From the NCBI GenBank assembly GCA_037176905.1, contig JBBBWG010030287.1, positions 5,812 to 49,530 on the forward strand: DNA of 43,719 nucleotides. Direction: 5' to 3'. A program made the position numbers and the translations under genes. Numbering within the stretch: the first letter of the stretch is position 1; each line of letters begins with the position of its first letter. Of this stretch, positions 11,212 through 21,870 are shown one piece after another. Source of the stretch: Azolla pinnata. Lineage: Eukaryota; Streptophyta; Polypodiopsida; Salviniales; Salviniaceae. The notes beneath the pieces are model-generated. The model was not told the DNA's origin, made no database searches, and saw only the letters and a program-made list of their open reading frames with translations.

Positions 11212-13886
11212 GGCTGGAAGAAAGGAGCAAGCAGACGCCGGCGAGAAGCGAAAGGAATAAAATCAGAAGAAGAAGAAGAAGAAGAAGAAGAAGAAAGAAG
11301 AAGAAGATGTAGAAGAAGGGAAACCCTAAAGTCCTAAATCTTCAGACAAAATCTTCTTTCTAAAGTCCCGGTGTGAATGTGACCTCTACTTTGGCCCCAA
11401 GAAAGAAAAACACTTTCACTTAGTGTGAATGAACCCTTAAAACGTGCTTGGGAAGTAGGGATTACAATGCAGAATGGTTGGTGTTTTAGGAAGCAGGATT
11501 ACTGCATGCACGATGTGCCCAAGAACTGCGATTTCCGTTCGGAGGTCTGACCGAGAAAAAGCCCAACTCGAAACAGACGATTCCTTCTGAGATCCGACCA
11601 AAGAAGGCCCACTCGAAACAGGCTTCTAATTACTATCGTCTGATTACTATCGTCCGAATGATGCCGACTCTGCTCCTCTCATGTGATCGATTGATGATAC
11701 TGTCGTTGAAATGAGCCCCCATTTTCATTGGAGCTTAATCCAATGCCCATTAGACTCGATTAATTGAAAGTTGACCTAATTTTTCCGCTGCTCTAGGCCT
11801 CTGCTCCTCCGCCCGAACGTCGAACGCGAAATGGTCATATGCTTTGATGCATCCCATCAAGCTCGACTTACAAGAGTCGTTGAGAGGCACATTCGCAGGG
11901 CTTGAGCCCTGCGCTCTTTCATGCATTCGAAGATTAACGCTCTCCCATGGCTTGGTAAATAAGAAGACAGTGCATCATTCACCATTGTTTGAAGTCCATG
12001 GTGAAGTTTCTGCATAACATTACTCGCTTGTTTGCAAGATGAAAATATTTCTCCAATCTTTTGTATTTATTTCCTCGCTCACTTGCCCAAATTGAGAGAG
12101 AAGCAACTACTAACTACATGGCAATCTTGTTTTACAACTTCACCACAAATGTGTACTAGCTTTTCGATCTTGGAAGACTAGAAAATTGCCAACATGCATT
12201 CACCAACTTCTTCTTTACAAAGATGGAAGCTACATTGCTCAATTGTAGAATATCCTACGCATGCCAATCACAATAGGATGATACACAAGTAGATTGATTA
12301 TGCCCACTTAATCCTCATCCATACAATAGAGTCCATTACATTAGTATGTGACAACATGCAACTAATTCCCTGACTGTTTTAATGTGAGAGACTATGCTCT
12401 TCACACAGCAACCATAATACTACAATTAATGCATACACCCAACTCTATCACAGCTCACAATTGCGACAGGTTCTGTGAACCACGCTCTTGTTAAGAACAA
12501 GCGCACAATTGCAAACTATAACACGAATTGCAACTTGCATGCAACAGATCGAATTGGAGTACACAAAACACAGCTTTCTCATCCACGTCACCACCACTGA
12601 AAAATCTCAAACTATCGATTTGAGAGAAGATTATGCATGTATGCATATGAACGTATCTTTATATCACAGAAGGGAGAGTTCATGAACTGCAGCTGGAAAA
12701 ATTATGATTTGAAATAATTTGAAAACAATATGTTCTAACAACGTATATGTCTTGACTGAATCATGGATTCAGCAGAAACGATGGGGAATCGAACAACTGT
12801 ATGCAGATGAAACAGTTTTAACAAATTATGATTTTTATAACATAGTTCAAAGGACAACCGTTCTGCACACGATTTCACAAATAAAAAACACAGCAGTGGA
12901 AAAGCCACCCCTCCTTCCCAAAACAGGGAGAGAAAAGCAACAGTCCGATCATGATTGCAGCGAATATATAGCAGTGCCTTGATAATTCTCTCCATACTTC
13001 CACAGTTTCCTCCTGCCCACTGCGACCAACAGCTGCTCTATGTATTGAGTCTTGGATTTTCCTCATCCTTTCAAATTCTAGCTATTACCACACATACAAA
13101 GACCAAAAAATGGGGCTTGGCGAAGAGATGTAAAGACGTATGGACAGAAAAAGGGCATGAGAAAGGAAAAGCAACAGAAGCGTATCCGCCTTGAACGATC
13201 TGATGTAATGAGCTGAGAAACGAGAATACGATAGAAACCAATGCACATGATGGTGCAGCGCCTGATGCAAGGAACACGGATAGGAAACTAATAGTGTAAA
13301 GGCCAGCTAAGGCAACATCTGCAAGAAAACGACAGGCCAACATGCGGAGGAGCATCAACATGGAAGGAAAACTGAAGGTTAAGGAGGTGAAGAAAAATGG
13401 ATCCATCGAGAATCCAAGGTGCACAAAGCGTAACCGGTAAAACGAACCTTGAAGTACGGAAAGTTTGCAGGAACCTCCTTTCATATATAGAACTATTGCA
13501 AAAGGAGAAAATGTTCACGCTTAAAAAATGGGAGCTTGAAGTGGCTAACGGAAAAAATTGGAATTCGGAAGCAAAAACTCTAGCCAAGAAAACTGGAAAT
13601 TGAAGGTGCACAAAGACTAACCGGAAAACGAACATTGAAGTACGGAAAGTTCGCAAGAAACTCTTTTCATGTATAGAAATCTTGTAAAAGGAGAAATGTT
13701 CACGCTTAAAAAATGGGAGCTTGAAGTGGCGAAAGAAAAAAATCGGAATTCGGAAGCAAAAGCTCTAGCCAAGAAAACTGGAAATTGAAAGACGAGAAAG
13801 GAAGGGAGAAGCTACCGCAGAAAAAAAAGACACGTAAGAGAAAGAAAGTAGATACGCATGAAAGACCGCAACCTCACTTTGATTGA
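11212..13886. other. Intergenic stretch between P3 and ferredoxin
   Basis: This contains the P3 promoter side: a (GAA)n tract at about 11263-11305, read as (CTT)n in the transcript, and a telo-box near 11322. A perfect small hairpin lies at 11894-11913 (stem CGCAGGGC, loop TTGA). Two tandem 187-bp units lie at 13417-13790. No ORF resembles a known protein; the minus-strand ORFs at 13071-13656 cross the tandem repeat and have low-complexity composition. Confidence 0.5.
13417..13790. repeat. Two tandem 187-bp units
   Basis: The unit from 13417 to 13603 recurs at 13604-13790. Landmarks recur 187 bp apart: GGTGCACAAAG, TTGAAGTACGGAAAGTT, ATGTTCACGCTTAAAAAATG, GGAATTCGGAAGCAAAA and AGCCAAGAAAACTGGAAATT. 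Divergence is modest (scattered substitutions and a few small indels). It lies in the 3' flank of the ferredoxin gene and encodes nothing recognised. Confidence 0.85.
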
Positions 13887-14441
13887 TCAGAGCTGATCCT
13901 CAACGTGAGTCTGAAGAACGAGATCAGAGGTAGGATAAGCAACGCAAGCAAGAACGAAGCCCTTCTGTATCTGCTCGTCATCCAGAAAGGACTGCTCGGA
14001 TTGATCCACGGTTCCTCCATCAGCATTCCCGTAGTTCACGATCTTCATGGCGCACGAAGAGCAAGCACCGGCGCGGCAAGAGTAGGGGAGATCCGCACCT
14101 GCTTCTTCGCCGGCGTCGAGAAGGTACTTGTCGTGGGGAACCTCGACCACAGTCTCCTCTCCCTCGGGGGATACGAACCTCACGGTGTACGTGCTCTTCT
14201 TTTCCTTTCTCCGCCCGGCGTCGTCGTGGCTGCCGCGATCTTTCGCTGCAGCCGGAGCTCTGAAGGAGTTCTTGGAACGTGGAGAAGGAACGGCTTGACG
14301 GCGAAGACAAGAGGACGAGAGTGGAAAGAACGAAGAAGAAGGAGGAGGAGGAGGAGGCTTAAGCAAAGGAGTGGATATAGGTGCAGCGATGGTGTTGAAG
14401 TTGTTGCAGCAGAAGACGGACGAAGAGGTCGCGATCGCCAT
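13887..14441 (-). CDS. Plastid [2Fe-2S] ferredoxin, plant type, single exon
   Basis: The protein has 184 residues. Residues 1 to about 80 form a Ser-, Pro- and Arg-rich stretch with a polyproline run (29-34), consistent with a chloroplast transit peptide. The ferredoxin fold starts at [12 protein letters not shown]. The iron-sulphur ligands are Cys122, Cys127 and Cys130 in CRAGACSSC and Cys166 in ACVAYPTSD. The [20 protein letters not shown] block is characteristic. Ferredoxin carries electrons between photosystem I or FNR and acceptors such as nitrite reductase, sulphite reductase and thioredoxin reductase. The wording is closer to the root or minor (Fd3-like) group than to leaf Fd. An insertion-like NYGNAD follows the cluster loop (residues 136-141), where leaf forms have a short SG turn. 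The start is the first ATG, in good context (GGCTATGGCG); the frame is open upstream but has no earlier ATG. Confidence 0.92.
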   Translation of the reverse strand: MAIATSSSVFCCNNFNTIAAPISTPLLKPPPPPPSSSFFPLSSSCLRRQAVPSPRSKNSFRAPAAAKDRGSHDDAGRRKEKKSTYTVRFVSPEGEETVVEVPHDKYLLDAGEEAGADLPYSCRAGACSSCAMKIVNYGNADGGTVDQSEQSFLDDEQIQKGFVLACVAYPTSDLVLQTHVEDQL

Positions 14442-14507
14442 AGCCGGATGCAGTGACAAGGAGAAGGTCGTTGAGGAAGGAGAAGATGGAATTCCTGGGT
14501 TTTCCCC

Positions 14508-14564
14508 GGCTTCTAGAAGCTTCTGCTTCTAGTGGCAAATAATATATATTTATATATATTTTTG
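14508..14564 (-). promoter_or_regulatory. TATA-type stretch and perfect heat-shock-element pattern before ferredoxin
   Basis: An AT run (ATATATATTTATATATAT) at about 14541-14560 could serve as the TATA region for the minus-strand ferredoxin gene. Between it and the start codon, at 14511-14523, is TTCTAGAAGCTTC, which fits TTCnnGAAnnTTC, the canonical trimeric heat-shock element; another TTC follows at 14527. It lies about 70 bp from the ATG, on the transcript side of the TATA, which is unusual for a working element. Confidence 0.4.
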
Positions 14565-14639
14565 GTTTTTGTTTTTGCCCACGGTTTCTTCTTCGTGATA
14601 CATGCAGCTGTTTCTCAAAACCACGGTTTCTCTCAAAAC

Positions 14640-15490
14640 AAGGGTTTAGGGTTGGTTTAGGGTTTAAGGTTTAGGATTTAGGGTTTAGGATTTAGGATTT
14701 AGGATTTAGAATCTAGGATTTAGGGTTTATGGTTTAGGATTTAGAATCTAGTATTTAGGGTTTAGGGTTTATGGTTTAGGATTTAGAATTTAGGTTTTAG
14801 AATCTAGCATTTAGGGTTGACGGTTTAGGATTTAGGATTTAGGCTCTAGAATCTAGTATTCAGGGTTTATGATTTAGGATTTAAGATTTAGGATTTAGAA
14901 TCTAGTATTTAGGGTTTAGGGTTTATGGTTTAGGATTTAAAATGTAGGTTTTAGAATCTAGTATTTAGGGTTTATGATTTAGGATTTAGGATTTAGGATT
15001 TAGAATCTAGTATTTAGGGTTTAGGGTTTATGGTTTAGGATTTAGAATGTAGGTTTTAGAATCTAGTATTTAGGGTTGACGGTTTAGGATTTAGGATTTA
15101 GAATCTAGTATTTAGGGTTTATGATTTAGGATTTAGAATTTAGGTTTTAGAATCTAGTATTTAGGGTTGACGGTTTAGGATTTTAGGATTTAGGATCTAG
15201 AATTTAGAATTTAGGTTTTAGGATTTAGGTTTTAGGATTTAGGATTTAGGATTTAGGATTTAGAATCTAGTATTTAGGGTTTAGGGTTTATGGTTTAGGA
15301 TTTAGAATTTAGGTTTTAGAATCTAGTAGTTAGGGTTGACGGTTTAGGATTTAGGATTTAGGATTTAGAATCTAGTATTTAGGGTTTATGATTTAGGATT
15401 TAGGATTTAGGATTTAGAATCTAGTATTTAGGGTTTTATGGTTTGGGATTTAGGATTTTAGGATTGGTTTAGGGTTTAGGATTAGGATCC
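14640..15490. repeat. Degenerate telomere-type (TTTAGGG/TTTAGGA) array, about 0.85 kb
   Basis: The tract is built from TTTAGGG, TTTAGGA and TTTAGAA variants in register. It has a longer repeating order in which AATCTAGTATTTAGGG, GGTTTATGGTTTAGG and AGGGTTGACGGTTTAGG return several times. Plant telomeres use TTTAGGG, so this is an interstitial telomere-like satellite that has expanded with variants rather than a pure telomere end. It begins just upstream of the ferredoxin promoter and ends in a block containing AAACCCTAAA in the opposite orientation at about 15496. Confidence 0.9.
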
Positions 15491-16270
15491 ACAAAAACCC
15501 TAAATGGTCACTCTGATGCTTGGAAAGAAGAAAGAAAGAAAGAAAGAAAGATGTATTTGACATCCTCTCATAAGGTTTGTACATATGAGATAACAAAACT
15601 TACGATTTCAATTGTGCGACACTCGCAGCATGTTGTTTGATACCCAAAAAAAGAAACAATAATCGTGCTCTTTCGAGGATGCATCATGTAAACAGATGTC
15701 GAATATGGCCAAATGCATGACATTCTCCATTACTCGTTTCTGAATCAAAAATCGAATGGAATGTTTGAAATGTTAACCAATAGTACTCTTCAACATCATC
15801 GTCGTTCAACTTATTACGTTATATCTATCCATGGCCTGCCCGCAATGACCATTCAAACCACTTATTTCCATAATCCATTATGTTGCGATAAGAATACGAT
15901 ATGTCAAAAATATTTCTCCATGGTTTCTCAATCAGTTGCCATATACTACCTGCACATCGTCCCATATATTTTTGTGAATTTCTTTGACTGCAACCTCGAA
16001 CCTTGACGTATGTACCTCTAAGCATTTCGACAGACTCCGAAGATTATGAAAAATTGAGTAAAAAGACAACTAGAGATTTTACGGTGTTAGTAGCTTTGGA
16101 AAAAAAGTTACATGACTGAGCAAGCAAAGGTGAATGAGAATGCGCTTGATGTGTATTTACTGCATACCATCCTACAGCACATAGGAATTACCATACCACC
16201 TTTAGCACCACTTCTCATCATCTGCAGGGTTCTCTTCTCAGCATGTCATCACCGAGAACTTTCCATTCAC
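15491..16270. other. Intergenic stretch between the telomere-like array and PEX3
   Basis: It holds a (GAAA)n microsatellite at about 15527-15550 and otherwise AT-rich sequence with short ORFs that match no family I recognise. The last part is the PEX3 3' flank. Confidence 0.5.
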
Positions 16271-19200
16271 CTAGTTCGCAGCTGAATAAACAGTTGCAAC
16301 AAATGTCTGAAATTCCGGAAGGTTAGTGAGCTGCTGAATGAACTGATTCTCACTAGACTGATCAAGCAACAAAGCTTCAATGGTTGATACAGGAGGAAAC
16401 AGCTTTGCAAAAGGTATGGCATCAACGTCTCCTCCTTTAAAGATTTCTCGGAAGTCTTCTACCACCAAATCCAGTAACAAGCTGAAGGATGCTGTCAACA
16501 CTTCTTGGAACTCAACACTGAGAGTGATTTTTACCGAGTTAGTTGATTTTACAAAAGTTAACCCACAAAAACAAAGAGATTTGATACAAAAAGTAGCAGA
16601 GCATTACCTCTCAAGAATGTCCCTAGTTTCATCCACCAAGTTGCTTAACACCTTTACAGTGTTAGCAGCTGAAACCTCATCAGGATTCACATTGTTGATC
16701 TCATCAGGGTGCGCACTGTTGCTAGGAAGCATATAAGTTATCCATTTGGATTTTCCTTTCTCAAAGACATTTGCAATTTGTACAAAGATGTCTTTGAGAT
16801 CTAAAAGGCTGCAAGGCTCTCTCAGTGGCTTGCTAAAACAAAAGGAAAAGCTAGGCGTGTTAGGGTAAGTATGGAAATGTTTCTGTATTGGTTTTGCAAA
16901 TGTTTATTAAAAAATAGTAAAAAACCAGGGAAACTCCAGAATAACCGCAGGTTTTTCAGTGTCCCGAAATGCCCAAAGAAAACAATGTCCGTATGCATTG
17001 TATGGCTTAAATTAAATCCTCTGAGCATTTCGACAGTATGCAGTGAACTGCTGAGAGTAAATTTCATGAAACATCAACAATACACATTGAATTCTTACCT
17101 TGCCAACACATGCTCTACTGCCATTTTGATATCTGCAATAAGAACCTCCAGCCCTTTATTAGGGAAAAACTCCGCAAGTGCAACATACTTCTGCTGAATA
17201 TCTCTAGAAATCCCCTTTGCACAGTCCTAATATATGGAAAACACTTTATCACTTGATAAACCAATGGAGATTCATCGTTAGAAAGACATGCCTCAGAAAT
17301 GTACCTTTAGGTCTGTTATTGAGATATCTCGGGCTGTATTAATGTATAGATGTCTTGCTAATACATTTAGCTGAATGCGAATGAACAGAACAAGCAATAC
17401 TAGTGCCCACATGGATGTAACGGCCAATGTAAAACCTACATTCAAGCTTAAAAGAATATTATATCCATTTAATTTAATGAATTATTTTCTCTTATCAAAC
17501 AAGCGAAAGCAGTCGACCGGGCTCATAGAGAGTAAGAATCTCACTTAGTATTTTCACTTCCTGCCATAACTCAATTTTTTCTTTCCCTGAAAGACCCCTT
17601 GGAACTTCTTTTCCTTGAACCAATTTTTCTGTCAATGCAGACAAGTTCAAATGATCTAGAAGTTGAGATCTAAGTTGAGGCATAACACAGGGCAATGTAG
17701 TTGTGTCGGATATCCGTTGTACACTTTGAAAATGGAGTTGTAACCTGAGGAGAAATGAATTTTCATTTAAAAGTGACAAAAGTCATGATAACGTCTTCAA
17801 AAAGAACTCCAAATACCCCAGAGTTTTTCATCATCTTCTCAAGTGCCTTTAAGCATTCATCACTTCCCTAAACAGCTCTCATCAACCCCCTGAAAGTAAG
17901 AAAATGGACACTTAAACATATCATTGTCTAAATAACATGCTTGATTGCACGACTGGGGGGTTGACCCAGGCCATTTGGGGAAATAATGAGATTTGGCATT
18001 CGGGACAGATAAGGAAGAATAGGGATATTTGGGACTTTTTATATTCCTTTTGTTTAAACGTTTTCTTTTCACATACTGGGCTTCAACATGTTGCTTAGCT
18101 TGACGGAGAAGGTATGCCTGCGTTTCCTTTTCTTTTGAGGCATTGTAATGAGTTTTAATAGTTCGATAGCACACATATCCAACTCCTATCAATCCAGCTG
18201 AAACAATAATTGCCCTTCTGTGCCTCCTAATCCAGCTCCTGAAATTTAAGCAAGATACTTCAATCATAGAGCTCTATGGGTAGGATAAATAAATAGCATC
18301 ATCTGTATGTATACCATCATATTTGTGTCAAATCGATATAATAACCAGGATGAATTCTTGTTGGCGTTTGAATGACAATGGGTAAACAATGGACAAAATG
18401 CTCATATTTCTTAAAGCCAATATCACATATGTAGAGTACTTCTCAAGAATGTTATCACTAATATGGTGGACCTATACTCAATACATGCCTGAAATTCAGG
18501 TTTATCATGTTGCAATTAACAATAAATTGAGGATTTACATGTACTTCCTATGTTCTGTTTAGTGTTTCAATCTTCGATTCCCACAAATGATACATGAAGG
18601 AGACCGAGTTTTCAATTTTAAAAATGACCTTTCCATTTTCAACAGTCTAGGACGTCAGCTTATGGTATCTAATCAGATATATCATTTGTGTCAATGTCAG
18701 TCAGTGGAGATAATCCACTTCTCAGTCAATGTCAGGACAAGATTTTGTGATGAAAAGTTTATATCGTGCTCTCTGATGTTTCCATCCTCATCATGACTCC
18801 AAACGCTTTATACTGGCTGTTGCATTCAAAATAATCAATATAGATATTACAATTTTCAAGCAAAGTGAGCCTACCTAAACACCAAACCCTGAATCATATG
18901 TAGTTGTTCTGATTACAGAAAACTCTTCTTGGTTGGTTCCAATTGAGAATCATATAGGTCAAGATAATGAACTGCATTCCATCATTTTCAACTCGATATT
19001 CAATAAGAATTCCTACTTTGGAAACTAGATGTAAGTTTTCTTACTTTCTACCACAGCCAAAAGGTTTGAGATTTCTTAGTATTTTAGAGAAGGCATATCC
19101 CCTGGAATCTCGCTAATTTCCTAGTTCTTTTCAGGATCTCTGCCAAACTTTGAAACTTGACGAAAGAGCCATTCTTGGAAACAATGGAAATTGGAAGATA

Positions 19201-20367
19201 ATTTTCCATTCTTTTGAGTTTCTAACAATGAAGAGACAATGACAGAACACAACCATTCAAGTTTCAAAAAAGCTGCGAAATTTAGTGTTTGCTAATGAGA
19301 AACTAAAAATTATGACTTTCAACTGTATACTCCACAAAATTTATAGTTGAGTATCCATAACTCCTTGCAGAAACGGATGTTGAAAATGGACAAGAAGCTG
19401 AAGGGGGACACCTGATAAATACCTAAAGAAGGAATGCATTCAACAATGTCTTAAAATGGAACATGCAAATATACAGTTGAAACTGATATTTATGAAGGTT
19501 CTAAATTCTATATGTGTTTTTCCTCGTCTGCTATTTAGTAAATGCAATCGAAGTTTTATGATTTAATCATGATAGAGAAGAATATATGGTTCTTTGAATA
19601 CAGAAAAAAGTCTTTCACATATGTACTCCATCAAATACACAAAAAAATATCTTTAAAGACATTTTATACCGTGTACTAGTGTAGTATATCAACAGCTTTT
19701 CTGAGAAATAATGCACATTGCTGATCATAAATCCTTACAATGCCAGTGAAAATTTGTCTTAACCATATAGAATCAGGACAGGTTTTAAGAGATACACAGG
19801 AAACCTTCATTTTGTTCAAGCCATTATCCAATCTGCAGAAAGGAAAAGTGCATAAACGCTGAGCTCTGGATAGATGTTCATGAATAACTCTAAAGAAACG
19901 TGCACAGATAATCCTGAATATCTTTAGAGAACCCGATAATCCTGAATATCTTTAGAGAACCCGATAATCCTGAATATCTTTAGAGAACCCGATAATCCTG
20001 AATATCTTTAGAGAACCCGAACTCCTGTAAAGAAGCTGCTAAAGAGCTCTAGAATATCTCTGAAGAAAAGTGTGGAGAAAAATGAAAATGTGGGATTTTT
20101 AACATAGACGCGCTGTAAAAGAGAGAGATTGTTTTTTGAAAATGACGAGACGAAAAAAACCTGATGGAAATCAGAAATGTCTTTGAAGAAAAACATATAT
20201 CCTATAACGGCCAAAACGGTGTCGTGAAGAGAGTCCTGGAGAGACTTCGAAAGCGAGTAGGAACGATCAATGAAGATGTCTAATTATCCCGATATGAGGA
20301 AGCGAGCGGAATACCAAAGAAAGAGATCCCTGGGAGGGAAAAGATACAAAAACCTGATGGATGACAT
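16271..20367 (-). CDS. PEX3: Peroxisome biogenesis factor 3 (peroxin-3), 7 exons
   Basis: Exons are 20367-20354, 18238-18077, 17744-17545, 17435-17305, 17226-17099, 16832-16608 and 16517-16271. All junctions are GT-AG and in phase, giving 368 residues; Arabidopsis PEX3 proteins have about 360-370. Exon 1 is only 14 bases (MSSI plus two bases of Arg). Joining it gives MSSIRSWIRRHRR, matching the basic PEX3 N terminus (MDFVRGFWRKHRR in Arabidopsis, from memory) residue for residue in length. The first membrane segment is about residues 14-32. Other family landmarks are LQLHFQSVQRISDTTTLP, ELWQEVKILS, the hydrophobic stretch before RIQLNVLARHLYINTARD, and the C-terminal FIQQLTNLPEFQTFVATVYS. PEX3 is a peroxisomal membrane protein that docks PEX19 and inserts other peroxisomal membrane proteins. 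Intron 1 is 2.1 kb and contains a 28-bp tandem repeat. The leader has a (CTT)n/(CT)n tract and a possible upstream ORF from 20547. Confidence 0.93.
19907..20018. repeat. Four tandem 28-bp units inside PEX3 intron 1
   Basis: Four identical or near-identical copies start at 19907, 19935, 19963 and 19991; each begins GATAATCCTGAATATC and ends TTTAGAGAACCC. Looser relatives of the unit lie on both sides (for example near 19885 and 20050), so the array grew from a local motif. It is intronic and non-coding. Confidence 0.9.
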
Positions 20368-20659
20368 TGTTCTCGAAGTCGACTCGAGTCGCTTAATGAA
20401 GAATCCTTGACCTCATCGAGCAGTGTCCAGAGAGAGAGAGAGAGCGGTAAAGAAGAAGAAGAAGAAGAAGACGAAAACGAAGACGAATCCCAGCAGAGCC
20501 AAATGCAGAATGGAACGAGGCGATGGCGATGGCGAGATGGAGAGCATGAATAACGTAGTCAGTACTTCTGTCTTTCGAAACAAAGACTTTTTTTGAAGAG
20601 GGAATAACTTCCGATCGAAGTTTTGTTCATTGATTTATTTCTAACTCAAAAACGTCGAG

Positions 20660-20780
20660 TCCGGTCAAGGTCAAGCGTTGACTAAATTCAAACAAAAAAG
20701 GCAATGCTTAAGGTCAACGTTCCAGTCAAGATCGAGGTCAATGTTAAGCTCCGTGCTTAAGGTCAAGTCAAAACCTAAAA
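20660..20780. promoter_or_regulatory. Cluster of eight TTGAC/GTCAA (W-box core) motifs
   Basis: Eight GTCAA or TTGAC cores occur in about 120 bp, several as GGTCAA (TTGACC on the other strand), interleaved with GTTAAG/CTTAAG. TTGAC is the W-box core bound by WRKY factors. The cluster sits about 300-400 bp upstream of the PEX3 start. It may regulate PEX3 or be a decayed internal repeat, since the motif GCTTAAGGTCAA recurs twice. Confidence 0.4.
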
Positions 20781-21772
20781 TTTATGGATTTCGGCCGCAA
20801 ACTATTGATTGAATTCGTGCTGAATTCATGGATGAAACGCTTCTGGAGTTAACATGAAAGCTGGAAGAAGTCGCGGATCAGTCCTGGAAAAATGGATGAG
20901 AAATGACCCAGGGAAGTAGTAGGCAACTTTAGTCCAAGGATTTCGCAGCTTCACTCATCAGCGTTTGTTGTAGCTTCTGTAGAATGGGCCACCGAGGACC
21001 ATAAAATGCAACTAGCATCCGAGTTTGAGAGCTTAATAGCAAGAAGAGCTTTGTGTTGATCATGCTTCGTGTTTAAGCCTTTGGTTCTGTGTGAAGATGA
21101 TGTTGCTATCGGCTTTTGTGAAGTTGGTGAACTTTGCGTTGAATTTCCATGTCGGGATTCTGTTTCTTCTCAAGGGGAAGATTTGTACTAGGATTCGACA
21201 AATCCAACATCATGACGTAAATTAATTGATCTATTTCTAGATATCTTCAAAAGTAGAAATTTACTTCAAAAGCATGTTGGTAATATGCTCACATTGTATA
21301 ATAATCTCTATTAATTGCATTTTGATTAAGAAAAACTCAACTAATACAAGGGACATCTTTGTTTTACAATGTTCGAAAATGGTTTTTGTTCAATCCTTGG
21401 CCTACTAAATAACTAGAAACAATACAGTTAAGATTCTACTGGCACTTAGTAACGACGAATAGGACATTGATTTGCTGACCGTTGTTAAGTTTCGTTCAGG
21501 GTTTTGTTGACATGGGTTTATAATTTCATTCATGTATATGATCTGTACTAGTATTGGTCGGCAATTTCGATTTTTGTTCTCGATTTGTCAACTGTATATC
21601 GAATTGGTCAATAGAACGAGTCATTTGTTTTCGAATTATCGATCATTACACGAATGGTCAAGCCAAATTATACAAAACTGGTCGAGGCAACTCATTCTTA
21701 ACTAATCGTAGGTAATCGATCCATGCGCAACTACTAATCATGGTTTATAACATATTCACATTGAGAATTGAC

Positions 21773-21870
21773 CAGAAAAACGCCTAACAAAGCTATAAAT
21801 TACATTTTAACGCCTATTGAAATCAGAAAGTACAAATTAACGCCTACCCTTTATTTTGCACTAAAATTGA
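21773..21870 (+). mobile_element. MITE-like family fragment, copy D (one end only)
   Basis: The sequence AAAACGCCTAACAAAGCTAT with a following CATTTTAACGCCTATTGAAA block and ACAAATTAACGCCTAC is a close copy of the left end of copy A at 6301. No matching inverted end was found within the next kilobase, so this is a truncated or solo end. Confidence 0.5.

Noticed and set aside
11894-11913. Perfect hairpin CGCAGGGC-TTGA-GCCCTGCG
   Set aside because: A single 8-bp stem with no flanking microRNA-like arms or T-run; too short to call an RNA gene.
13071-13656. Overlapping minus-strand ORFs rich in Phe, Ser and Leu
   Set aside because: They cross the 187-bp tandem units and differ between frames without any conserved motif.
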